Source of the DNA: Candidatus Marinamargulisbacteria bacterium SCGC AAA071-K20
Lineage (GTDB): Bacteria; Margulisbacteria; Marinamargulisbacteria; GCA-2716485; AAA071-K20
Assembly: GCA_003265975.1 (NCBI GenBank)
Contig: QFBU01000027.1
Span: forward strand, 1 to 18,216
Length of the DNA stretch: 18,216 nt
Direction: 5' to 3'
A model generated the notes under the pieces. The model was not told where the DNA came from. It made no database searches and saw only the letters and a list, made by a program, of their open reading frames with translations. Positions within the stretch are counted from its first letter, which is position 1; every line of letters begins with the position of its first letter. Of the stretch, positions 6,107 through 13,655 are shown one piece after another. The position numbers and the translations under genes were made by a program.

Positions 6107-8131
6107 ATGTCTGGAGGAGTAATTAGACCGAGTGGAATGGGGTTGAGTCCTCTTGGGAGAAAATCAAGTCAAGATACACCTAAAGGTGAACAGAAATATA
6201 ATTTGAGATCTAAAACGCCGACCGATTCACGCAAGGCGAATCCAGAGGAAGTTAGAGTGGCCGAACGTGCTTTGCGGGCTTTAACCTTAGGCCCGGATTC
6301 AAATAAAGGACCTAAAGCTACATTAAAAAAACCTGTAAAACGAAGAAGAGGACTCACTCTTGGGAAGCCAGCACCAGCAGCACCTGCTGCCTTAATCGCG
6401 GCAAGTGCACCGGTAGATGATGGTGTTATTCTTGATGACTATTTTAAAATTCCTGGTGAAGATTATTCTGAAAGATTAACATTCTTAGGTCAGAATTTAG
6501 CCTTTCACTTGCAAGATGAAGGGTCTCCTATTGAACATGACTTTATTGATAACTCTATAATGACTTTGAAGACGTGTTTACATTCAGTCTTGACCGAAAA
6601 AGGTGTTGATAATGAGGATGAAGACTTTTTAGCCCATATAAAATCCGCGTTGTCTCCTGGTACCGCATTAACAAAAACACCGCTGATGGAGAAATTAGAA
6701 GAAAAAGGCGTGCTCGTTGATACTACGTTTATGGAGCGACTTGCTCAAGGGCTTAGCAATCCTCATTCGTTGTTTGTACCGCTTTCTATGCATGCTGAAA
6801 TGCCCTTTGGCGTGTCAACCGTATCTGATGAAGCAAGGACGGAGCAATTTTCAAAATTATTGGCATGGTTTGATACTAACCCTTTTGAAAGTGATCGTAG
6901 CGTATCTGAATTAATGTCGATTCACCATCTATCTGCATTAGATGTAGCTGAATTGACAGCGTCTAGAACGGGGGGGCGGGCTAAAGTGTCTCCAATTATA
7001 GATCGATCTGTATTGTCTGAAACTAACGTTCCTTATCCTACACTTGATATGGGGGATCATTATTTGATTGTTACTGGCGGGTTTCATAATACAGAGGGGG
7101 AGTATTCGCCGATTCTTGGTAAAGGAAACTTTGGAAAAACGGTTCTGGGCGTGAGCGTAACTAAAGAAGACTCTAGTGACAGAAAAATTGTTGCGGTAAA
7201 GTCTCAGAAACTTTCATTTGGTTTTTCAGACCTCTCCCTTATGATGAAAGAGAATGCGTTACATAAGATGGTTCAAGAGCACCGTAATATTGTGTCGATG
7301 TATAGGGGTGGTGTAAGCAGTTCCGAACATCAGTTTATAACCGAGCTTGAACTATGTTTGGGCGATTTAAGCGTAAAAGAAGTGAGCTCAGAGGATAAAA
7401 AAGATACGTTTAAGCAGACTCTTTTGAAAGAACCCGAGGCATTTAAGGTGTTGTCTAAGCAATTGCTAAGTGCGCTGTCCTGTATGCATGAAAAGGGAAT
7501 TGCTCATAGGGACATTAAACCAGGCAATTTATTGATGGGCGCTAATGGTAAAGAAATTAAATTGGCAGACTTTGGGTTAGCGACTACCTCTCAAGGGGGG
7601 TTGTTGAAAGGTACTGAGTCATATTTACCTAGTTGGCAAGGCGAAAGGCAAGGCTTAAAGACGGATGTTTTTTCAGCTGGGGTTACTCTAGCTGGGCTGG
7701 GCTTGGGGATACATGTTAATGATGATCGATTTGGTATGAGTGTATTAGAGCAAATGACAGGACTGGATACACTTTTGACCGAACTTGAGTCTTACGACGT
7801 TCTAGATAGCCTGGAGAACACAGGTACTGATCTTAACGATGAAGATTTTAAGGATTTGAAGGACAAAATTACAATACTTAAAGACTCAGGAATGACTTTC
7901 AGTGAGGCTAAAGATAGAGTGGCGTTTATTAGGCCTTTAATGAGGAAACTCACATTGAAACCCGCTACCAGCAGACCCAGTGCGGCAACTGTTTTAGAGG
8001 CGCCTTTCTTGAGTAGTGCCCCGGATGACTATGACTTTGGATACCCGTCTCCAGGTAGCGAGACCGCATGCGGTCATTCTGGGCGACTATCGGCTACAGT
8101 AGATATCCTATTTCCTCGAGAAGACGCATAA
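6107..8131 (+). CDS. Eukaryotic-type Ser/Thr protein kinase with long N-terminal extension
   Basis: The start is the ATG at 6107, 6 bases after GGAGG (6096-6100); a frame open from 6047 lacks such a site. The product has 674 residues. The kinase domain (about 325-634) shows the Gly loop GKGNFGK (338-344), VAVK with Lys365, the helix-C Glu382 followed by HRNIVSMY, the catalytic loop HRDIKPGNLL (Asp469, Asn474), DFG at 488-490, then KTDVFSAGV and RPSAATVLEAPFL (from 623). All catalytic residues are present, so activity is likely. The APE motif after GTESYLPSW is not recognisable. Residues 1-100 are basic and disordered-looking, with an Arg/Lys patch (KRRRG) and an Ala/Pro run. Residues 110-320 match nothing I know. 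There is no membrane segment, PASTA or sensor domain, unlike PknB-type housekeeping kinases; it may act in the cytoplasm or be exported as an effector. The 3' end overlaps the opposing gene by 24 bases. Confidence 0.92.
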   Translation: MSGGVIRPSGMGLSPLGRKSSQDTPKGEQKYNLRSKTPTDSRKANPEEVRVAERALRALTLGPDSNKGPKATLKKPVKRRRGLTLGKPAPAAPAALIAASAPVDDGVILDDYFKIPGEDYSERLTFLGQNLAFHLQDEGSPIEHDFIDNSIMTLKTCLHSVLTEKGVDNEDEDFLAHIKSALSPGTALTKTPLMEKLEEKGVLVDTTFMERLAQGLSNPHSLFVPLSMHAEMPFGVSTVSDEARTEQFSKLLAWFDTNPFESDRSVSELMSIHHLSALDVAELTASRTGGRAKVSPIIDRSVLSETNVPYPTLDMGDHYLIVTGGFHNTEGEYSPILGKGNFGKTVLGVSVTKEDSSDRKIVAVKSQKLSFGFSDLSLMMKENALHKMVQEHRNIVSMYRGGVSSSEHQFITELELCLGDLSVKEVSSEDKKDTFKQTLLKEPEAFKVLSKQLLSALSCMHEKGIAHRDIKPGNLLMGANGKEIKLADFGLATTSQGGLLKGTESYLPSWQGERQGLKTDVFSAGVTLAGLGLGIHVNDDRFGMSVLEQMTGLDTLLTELESYDVLDSLENTGTDLNDEDFKDLKDKITILKDSGMTFSEAKDRVAFIRPLMRKLTLKPATSRPSAATVLEAPFLSSAPDDYDFGYPSPGSETACGHSGRLSATVDILFPREDA

Positions 8132-8707
8132 CTGAATCGCTATATCTGGCTCGCTATTATTCAAGAGCCTGTGTGTGGTGTGTGCTCTTCCTATCCATGT
8201 TTGGAATAGGGCGATGTTTTTTAGGCTAAGGGTTTTGTTTTGCGAGTGATTATAAGTTAAATAACGCCCCTCTTTAGTTCTTTCGAAAAATAATGAATGT
8301 GATGACTCTTTTCCGTAAAAATGAAGCGTAAAAAGTGAGTTAGAGTTGAATAAATCTAGTTCGACTAATTCTTCATCAACTAGTGATGTTGCTACTTTAA
8401 AGTTATGGGTATCTATTAAAGAAATAGTATCTATTTTTTGATTTTGAGTAGGAGGCGTCGGCTCTCTAGTTTCTCTAAATGCGGCTACGTATATTTTTTG
8501 TGCAAGTTTAGCCAGTTCTTCGTTACTCTCATCAATATGAGACCCCAGCCCCATGAGCCCTACAACAATGGTGGCGCCAACACAGTGGAGCTTAGTCTCT
8601 TTTTCTTCACTGTATAGGTCGTCTTCTAGTTTATTTAATTCATCTGTGGAGTCTATATAAAAATCTACTTTTGAACAGACTTTGGTAGTGGCAATAATTT
8701 TATACAA
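8108..8707 (-). CDS. Uncharacterised protein with papain/YopT-like Cys-His-Asn layout
   Basis: The start is taken as TTG at 8707 because GGAGG lies 6 bases upstream, a signal nearly identical to that of the neighbouring kinase; a GTG at 8734 is in frame but has no such site. The 199-residue protein has no clear homologue that I can name. Three spaced elements recall peptidase family C58 (YopT/AvrPphB) and related papain folds: CVGATIVV (Cys42, followed by a Gly/Ala/Thr helix start), SSHSLFFE (His137) and then GRYLTYNHS (Asn153), about 16 residues after the His. YopT-type enzymes carry Asp there, but papain uses Asn. The order and spacing fit, but three short motifs are weak evidence. It converges with the kinase gene (24-base overlap) and is divergent from tyrS. 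Confidence 0.7.
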   Translation of the reverse strand: MYKIIATTKVCSKVDFYIDSTDELNKLEDDLYSEEKETKLHCVGATIVVGLMGLGSHIDESNEELAKLAQKIYVAAFRETREPTPPTQNQKIDTISLIDTHNFKVATSLVDEELVELDLFNSNSLFTLHFYGKESSHSLFFERTKEGRYLTYNHSQNKTLSLKNIALFQTWIGRAHTTHRLLNNSEPDIAIQLCVFSRK

Positions 8708-8780
8708 TGTAATCCTCCATATATTTATCGTCACTAATAGTTAAGAAATTTCATCTGTTTTCCAAATCAACGCTCTAAGT

Positions 8781-8786
8781 TACACT
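8781..8786 (+). promoter_or_regulatory. -10-like box of tyrS (possible leaderless transcript)
   Basis: TACACT, identical to the -10 of the PBP1A promoter, ends 6 bases before the tyrS ATG, and no Shine-Dalgarno sequence is present. Transcription would then start at or next to the ATG. The -35 region (TTTTCC at 8758-8763) is poor. Confidence 0.4.
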
Positions 8787-8792
8787 AAGCAT

Positions 8793-9965
8793 ATGAGTTT
8801 ATATGAAATATTTCAGCAGGGAATTGAAGAGATTATTCCTGAGTCAGCGGTAGAGCTAATAAAAAATGCTAAAAAGCATTTAACTATTAAATTTGGGGCC
8901 GACCCTTCAGCTCCTGATTTACATGTGGGGCATGTAGTTGTTTTAAATAAACTCAGACTCTTACAGGACATGGGACACAGCGTTATTTTTATTATTGGTG
9001 ATTTTACAGCAATGATTGGAGACCCTACTGGGAAATCTAAAACACGACCGTCTCTAACTAAAGAGCAAGTGGCTGAAAATGCACAATCGTATCAAGAGCA
9101 AGTATTTAAAGTATTAGACCGAAAAAAAACGAAAGTAGTGTTTAATTCTGAGTGGTTAGACAAATTGTCGGCGGCTGACATGATTGGGCTAGCCGCTAAA
9201 TATAATGTGGCTCGTATGTTAGAACGTGACGATTTTAATAAACGGTATAAAAGTAATCAGTCTATTTCTATTCATGAATTTTTGTACCCATTACTTCAAG
9301 GTTATGATTCTGTTGTTTTAGAAAATGACATTGAAATTGGTGGAACCGATCAAAAATTTAATTTATTGGTGGGGCGTCATTTACAAAAAGAATTTGGGAA
9401 AAAAGAACAGGCTATTATTACCGTTCCTATTTTGGAAGGGCTTGATGGCGTTCAGAAGATGAGTAAGTCGCTTAACAATCATATTGGAATTAATGATAGC
9501 CCTAAAGAGATTTACGGCAAGGCGATGTCTATTCCGGATGCGCTTATTATTAGATATTTTAAATTAGCGACTAGGCTAGGCTCACATATTATTTCTGGAT
9601 TTGAGACACAGTTAAAGGACGGGGAGAACCCACGAAATATTAAAGACACGTTGGCGCGTACGCTTGTTGAAATGTTTTATACAAAAGAAGACGCCGTTGC
9701 TCAAAGCGATGCCTTTGAAAATGTGTTCTCTAAGGGTGAGAACCCTAAAGATATGCCAGATTTGAAAGTAGAAGCGGGCTGTCTTTTAGGAGACGCTGTG
9801 ATTGCAGCTGGTGCCTTACCTTCTAAAAAAGAATTTAGACGACTCGTTGATCAAGGGGCTGTTACGCTTGATGGTGAAAAAATCTCGGATCCTTATTTTA
9901 AGGCACCGGCTCCTTCAAACCAAGTCCTTAAAATTGGTAAGCGTAAGTTTTTTAAGTTGGTTTAA
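8793..9965 (+). CDS. tyrS: Tyrosyl-tRNA synthetase
   Basis: This class I synthetase charges tRNA-Tyr. The 390-residue sequence has the HIGH-type motif HVGH (44-47), the GGTDQKFN tyrosine/ATP pocket motif (183-190) and KMSKS (222-226). A C-terminal S4-like RNA-binding segment (SKKEFRRLVDQGAVTLDG) completes it. The length is close to the usual bacterial enzyme, and the HVGH/KMSKS form is that of the TyrZ-like branch. There is no Shine-Dalgarno sequence. The gene ends 12 bases before the 3' end of the opposing symporter gene, with no obvious terminator between. Confidence 0.97.
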   Translation: MSLYEIFQQGIEEIIPESAVELIKNAKKHLTIKFGADPSAPDLHVGHVVVLNKLRLLQDMGHSVIFIIGDFTAMIGDPTGKSKTRPSLTKEQVAENAQSYQEQVFKVLDRKKTKVVFNSEWLDKLSAADMIGLAAKYNVARMLERDDFNKRYKSNQSISIHEFLYPLLQGYDSVVLENDIEIGGTDQKFNLLVGRHLQKEFGKKEQAIITVPILEGLDGVQKMSKSLNNHIGINDSPKEIYGKAMSIPDALIIRYFKLATRLGSHIISGFETQLKDGENPRNIKDTLARTLVEMFYTKEDAVAQSDAFENVFSKGENPKDMPDLKVEAGCLLGDAVIAAGALPSKKEFRRLVDQGAVTLDGEKISDPYFKAPAPSNQVLKIGKRKFFKLV

Positions 9966-9977
9966 GCTTATACATTT

Positions 9978-11420
9978 CTAATGTTTTTTAAACTCACCAG
10001 CTTTTAATCGCGCAATATAACTTTTGGTTTCTTTTGTTAGGATGCCAGTTAAGAAATACATCCCAAAAATATTTGGTATAGCCATTAATAAAAATAGAGT
10101 ATCGGCTAAAGAAATTACTGTTTCTAAACTAATGACTCCACCTATAAAAATGAAGAAAATAAATACACCATGTATTAGCTTTAAGTGTTTATGCCCTTTA
10201 ATAAATTGCCAAGCTTGTTCACCGTAATAACAATAGGTAATCATGGTTGAGAATGCGAATAATAAGGTAGCTACGGAAAGAACCTTTGGGAACCATTCGA
10301 TAACTGTGGCGAACGACCTGCTTGTAATTAATACCCCTCCAGAATTAAGGTCTGCGCCAATGTATGTTCCTGTAATAGTTACAACAATTCCGGTCATAAA
10401 GCAGATGATAATGGTGTCTAAGAATGGCTCTAAAAGAGACACAGCTCCTTCTCTTACGGGTTCTTTGGTTTTGGCAGTTGCGTGGGCAATTGGGGCGGTT
10501 CCCATTCCTGCTTCGTTTGAAAAGGCCGAGCGTTTCACACCGTTTAGAATAGCGCCAACAATTCCACCACCAACGGCAGCTCCTGTGAACGCGTCACTAA
10601 ACATTAGACTTATTGCTGATCCTAGATTTTCAGCATTTACCGCAATTACTACAATACAGGCGGTTACATATATTATGGCCATAAACGGCACCACCATTTC
10701 TGCAAATAATGCGATCCGTTTTATTCCTCCCATAATTACTACTCCTGCTAAGGTGGCTATAATTATTGAGAGAAGTACTTCTTGGCCATTAAAAAATGAA
10801 AATGAATTGGTAAGTAGAGAAATAGACTGGTTAGACTGAAATAAGATGCTTCCCAGTCCGCCTGTAATGCACATAATGGCGAATATTACAGAAAGTATAG
10901 CCCCTAGTTTTGCTTTTCCAATTTCTTTTAGCCCTTCTTTTAAATATAGGAAAGGTCCACCGTAAGCTTCTCCTTCATGGTTAATGTGTCTGTATTTTTG
11001 ACCCAGGGTTACTTCTGCAAACTTGGTACTCATTCCAAAAAAAGCAGCGATCATCATCCAAATAACTGCACCCGGCCCACCTAGGGTTACGGCGATTGCT
11101 ACGCCGCCAATGTTTCCAAGCCCTACGGTTGCTGAGACGGCTGTTGATAATGCTTGAAAATGGGTTACAGATCCTGGATCGTCTTTTGAAGAATATTTTC
11201 CTCTTACGCAGTCGATGCCATGTTTGAAGAGTCTAAAGTTTATGAAACCAAGTTTAAACGTAAAGAATATACCAGCGCCAAGAAGCCAGAGAACTAGTGG
11301 GGGAAAACCAAAAGGGGCAATGGCGAAGTCACCTAAAAAGGACAGAGTTCCTCCTAAAAATAAAAAATTAAGGACTGCGGACAGTGGGTTTAGTATGGCC
11401 TCTAAAAATTCTTGAATCAT
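9978..11420 (-). CDS. Sodium:alanine/glycine symporter (AGCS family)
   Basis: This 480-residue inner-membrane transporter is predicted to import small neutral amino acids with sodium. It shows the family's conserved blocks: ALSTAVSATVGLGNIGGVA (90-108), GGPGAVIWM (114-122), KYRHINHEG followed by YGGPFLYL, and the signature RSAFSNEAGMGTAPIAHA (297-314). Hydrophobic segments fill the rest of the chain in the usual pattern of about ten or more helices. AGGA lies 11 bases before the ATG, a rather long spacing. Substrate choice among alanine, glycine and serine cannot be read from the sequence. Confidence 0.95.
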   Translation of the reverse strand: MIQEFLEAILNPLSAVLNFLFLGGTLSFLGDFAIAPFGFPPLVLWLLGAGIFFTFKLGFINFRLFKHGIDCVRGKYSSKDDPGSVTHFQALSTAVSATVGLGNIGGVAIAVTLGGPGAVIWMMIAAFFGMSTKFAEVTLGQKYRHINHEGEAYGGPFLYLKEGLKEIGKAKLGAILSVIFAIMCITGGLGSILFQSNQSISLLTNSFSFFNGQEVLLSIIIATLAGVVIMGGIKRIALFAEMVVPFMAIIYVTACIVVIAVNAENLGSAISLMFSDAFTGAAVGGGIVGAILNGVKRSAFSNEAGMGTAPIAHATAKTKEPVREGAVSLLEPFLDTIIICFMTGIVVTITGTYIGADLNSGGVLITSRSFATVIEWFPKVLSVATLLFAFSTMITYCYYGEQAWQFIKGHKHLKLIHGVFIFFIFIGGVISLETVISLADTLFLLMAIPNIFGMYFLTGILTKETKSYIARLKAGEFKKH

Positions 11421-11656
11421 TATGTATCATGTCCTTTTTTCTTTGTTTTAGTTTGTGGGTGAGTCCTTATTGTAACAGAATATTATTTCAAAAAACAACT
11501 GTAAAAAAATATTATATTTGCTTGTACAAATTAGATTTTATTTGTCTTTTATTAGTTAATATACGAATAAAATAGTATTTTTTATAAAATATATTGAAAT
11601 TATTTCTTAATATATTAGATAGTATGCTATAATTAAAATCTATATTGTTGTATTAA
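11421..11656. promoter_or_regulatory. Very AT-rich divergent spacer with extended -10 promoter
   Basis: This spacer separates the symporter gene (-) from the 92-residue gene (+). TGCTATAAT at 11625-11633 is a consensus extended -10 element reading right, with start predicted near 11640, about 17 bases before the GTG. No good -35 is seen, as is usual for extended -10 promoters. The rest is A/T-rich with no gene visible. Confidence 0.55.
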
Positions 11657-11935
11657 GTGTGTCCTTTTCTCATCGACAAACGTCACGAGACTTACTGGGC
11701 CCAGAAGAATGACCGATTTGCAGAAAAAAGCTTTGACGTGCTTGAAATGGACGACGCTTCATTTGAAGAAATTTATGACTTTTGTGATCTTCATAAAATA
11801 CATCGTGGGGGTGGAAAACATGAGCGTTATTCTATTCCGTATGTGTTTCATGCCGTTGAGATGATGTCAGACGAAGACTTGCCTATCGTCAAAAGGTTAC
11901 TGCTAGTGCTGGGGCCAGGTAGTTTTCTAAACTAG
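11657..11935 (+). CDS. Hypothetical 92-aa acidic protein
   Basis: I do not recognise this protein. It begins at a GTG preceded immediately by an in-frame TAA, has no Shine-Dalgarno sequence and no alternative start nearby. Base composition rises sharply from the AT-rich spacer at this point, which supports real coding. The product is rich in Asp/Glu and His, soluble, with no signal peptide; FEEIYDFCDLHKIHRGGG and MMSDEDLPIVKRLLLVLG are the most structured-looking parts. It ends 23 bases before the metG ATG, and the metG -10-like box lies in that gap. The GTG start is the least certain part. Confidence 0.6.
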   Translation: MCPFLIDKRHETYWAQKNDRFAEKSFDVLEMDDASFEEIYDFCDLHKIHRGGGKHERYSIPYVFHAVEMMSDEDLPIVKRLLLVLGPGSFLN

Positions 11936-11945
11936 GCTTTTCCCG

Positions 11946-11951
11946 TAAACT
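11946..11951 (+). promoter_or_regulatory. -10-like box of metG (possible leaderless transcript)
   Basis: TAAACT ends 7 bases before the metG ATG, and no Shine-Dalgarno sequence is visible. The spacing matches that seen at fic and tyrS. The -35 region (TTTTCT at 11923-11928) is weak and resembles that of tyrS. Confidence 0.35.
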
Positions 11952-11958
11952 ATCTGCT

Positions 11959-13584
11959 ATGACTAAAAGAAAACTACTCGTAACAAGCGCCTTGCCCTAT
12001 GCCAATGGCTCTATACATATTGGCCATTTGGTAGAATATATCCAAACCGATATCTGGGCTCGATTTCAAAAGCTAATCGGAAACGACTGCGTCTATATTT
12101 GCGCAGACGACACTCACGGAACACCCATTATGCTCAATGCCCAAAAACAAGGTAAAACTCCCGAAGAATTTATTAAAATGTTTCACGAGGAACATCAAGA
12201 CGACTTCAAAAGATTTCACGTGAAATTTGATTATTTTGGGTCAACCAACTCAGACGAGAACCGAATTCTTTCAGAAAATATTTACAAGTCAGCGAAAGCG
12301 GCTGGTGCTATTTACGAAAAAGAAATTGAGCAGCTTTATGACGACAAAAAAGGCATGTTTTTACCCGACCGTTTTGTTCAAGGCACATGTCCAAAATGTG
12401 ATGCAAAAGAACAGTATGGCGATTCGTGCGAAGTGTGTTCGGCTACTTATTCACCGATGGACTTAAAAGAGCCTAAGTCAGTAGTATCTGGCGAAGTGCC
12501 TGTTAAGAAAAAATCATCCCATCACTTTTTCAAGTTGTCTCAATTTGAAGATACTGTGAAAGACTGGCTTTCAAAAAACGTAGTTAGACCTGAAGTTAGA
12601 AATAAATTAAACGAGTGGTTTGAAACCGGATTACGTGACTGGGACATTTCGAGAGACGAGCCTTATTTTGGATTCAAAATTCCGGGAACTACCGACAAGT
12701 ATTTTTATGTGTGGCTAGACGCGCCAGTGGGTTATATCGCCTGTACTCAAAATTGGGCTAAAGACAAATCTGTTACACACGACGATATTTGGAAAGGTGA
12801 CGATTGGGAAATTCATCACTTTATCGGAAAAGACATTCTCTATTTTCATACTCTCTTTTGGCCGGCGATGCTTTCTGTGGGTGGGTATAAGCAGCCAGAG
12901 AAAGTAAATATCCATGGTTTTTTAACAGTAAACGGCGAGAAAATGTCTAAGAGTAGAGGCACCTTTATTTTAGCTAAAGACTTTGGCGAAAAAGTGAATC
13001 CAGAATTTTTGCGTTACTTTTATGCCGCAAAATTAAATGGTGGCTTAGACGATTTGGACTTAAATCTGGACGACTTTTTAGTAAAAATAAATTCGGATGT
13101 CTTGGGTAAGTTTATTAATATTGGAAGTAGGCTAGGGTCTATTTTACATAAAAAATTAGACGGACAGTTATCATCACTTAGTGAAGACGGAGAAGCCTTA
13201 CTCACTGAAATTAGGGCAAAAGCAGATGACATTAAAACGGCGTATGAAACTTTAGACTTTAACAAAGCCATGCGTTTAATTATGGGATGCGCCGACTTAG
13301 CTAATAAATATATAGACGCCAAAGCGCCATGGGCTATGGTAAAAGTTGACCCAGATGCAGCAAAGCAAGTGTGTACCGATGGCCTGAATGCGTTTAGACT
13401 TTTGGCCATTTACTTACAACCTGTCTTGCCAGAAATTTCTGAAAAAATTAAAGAGTATTTGTGCTCTCCTGACTTTACCTGGGAGAGTATCAACGACACT
13501 TTAAGTTATCAATCGGTAAATCCCTATGAACACCTTGCAGGGCGTTTGCAAAAAGAAGACTTAGACACAATCGTTCAAAGCTAG
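11959..13584 (+). CDS. metG: Methionyl-tRNA synthetase
   Basis: This class I synthetase charges initiator and elongator tRNA-Met. The 541-residue protein shows SALPYANGSIHIGH with HIGH at 20-23, a zinc knuckle of four cysteines (144, 147, 157, 160) in the MetG1 style, the methionine-pocket segment YFYVWLDAPVGY, and GEKMSKSRGTF with KMSKS at 328-332. The anticodon-binding helical domain follows. It stops after the catalytic and anticodon domains, so it lacks the C-terminal tRNA-binding dimerisation domain of E. coli MetG (677 residues). That shorter form is common and not a truncation. The ATG is unambiguous by homology but has no Shine-Dalgarno sequence. Confidence 0.97.
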   Translation: MTKRKLLVTSALPYANGSIHIGHLVEYIQTDIWARFQKLIGNDCVYICADDTHGTPIMLNAQKQGKTPEEFIKMFHEEHQDDFKRFHVKFDYFGSTNSDENRILSENIYKSAKAAGAIYEKEIEQLYDDKKGMFLPDRFVQGTCPKCDAKEQYGDSCEVCSATYSPMDLKEPKSVVSGEVPVKKKSSHHFFKLSQFEDTVKDWLSKNVVRPEVRNKLNEWFETGLRDWDISRDEPYFGFKIPGTTDKYFYVWLDAPVGYIACTQNWAKDKSVTHDDIWKGDDWEIHHFIGKDILYFHTLFWPAMLSVGGYKQPEKVNIHGFLTVNGEKMSKSRGTFILAKDFGEKVNPEFLRYFYAAKLNGGLDDLDLNLDDFLVKINSDVLGKFINIGSRLGSILHKKLDGQLSSLSEDGEALLTEIRAKADDIKTAYETLDFNKAMRLIMGCADLANKYIDAKAPWAMVKVDPDAAKQVCTDGLNAFRLLAIYLQPVLPEISEKIKEYLCSPDFTWESINDTLSYQSVNPYEHLAGRLQKEDLDTIVQS

Positions 13585-13603
13585 CCTTTGCTTTGGTTCT
13601 ATT

Positions 13604-13633
13604 TTGATGTAGCATTTATTCTTTAGTTATATC
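13604..13633 (+). promoter_or_regulatory. Putative promoter of the PEPC-like gene
   Basis: TTGATG (13604-13609) and TATATC (13628-13633) are separated by 18 bases, with start predicted near 13640. The leader would then include GAGGG (13646-13650), 5 bases before the ATG. A TATAAT at 13640-13645 is a rival -10, but its start would fall past the ribosome binding site. Confidence 0.4.
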
Positions 13634-13655
13634 ACTTTTTATAATGAGGGTTTAA

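Noticed and set aside
10243..10839. A 198-codon + strand frame
   Set aside because: It lies antisense within the symporter gene, whose conserved AGCS motifs are on the minus strand; it is a shadow frame.
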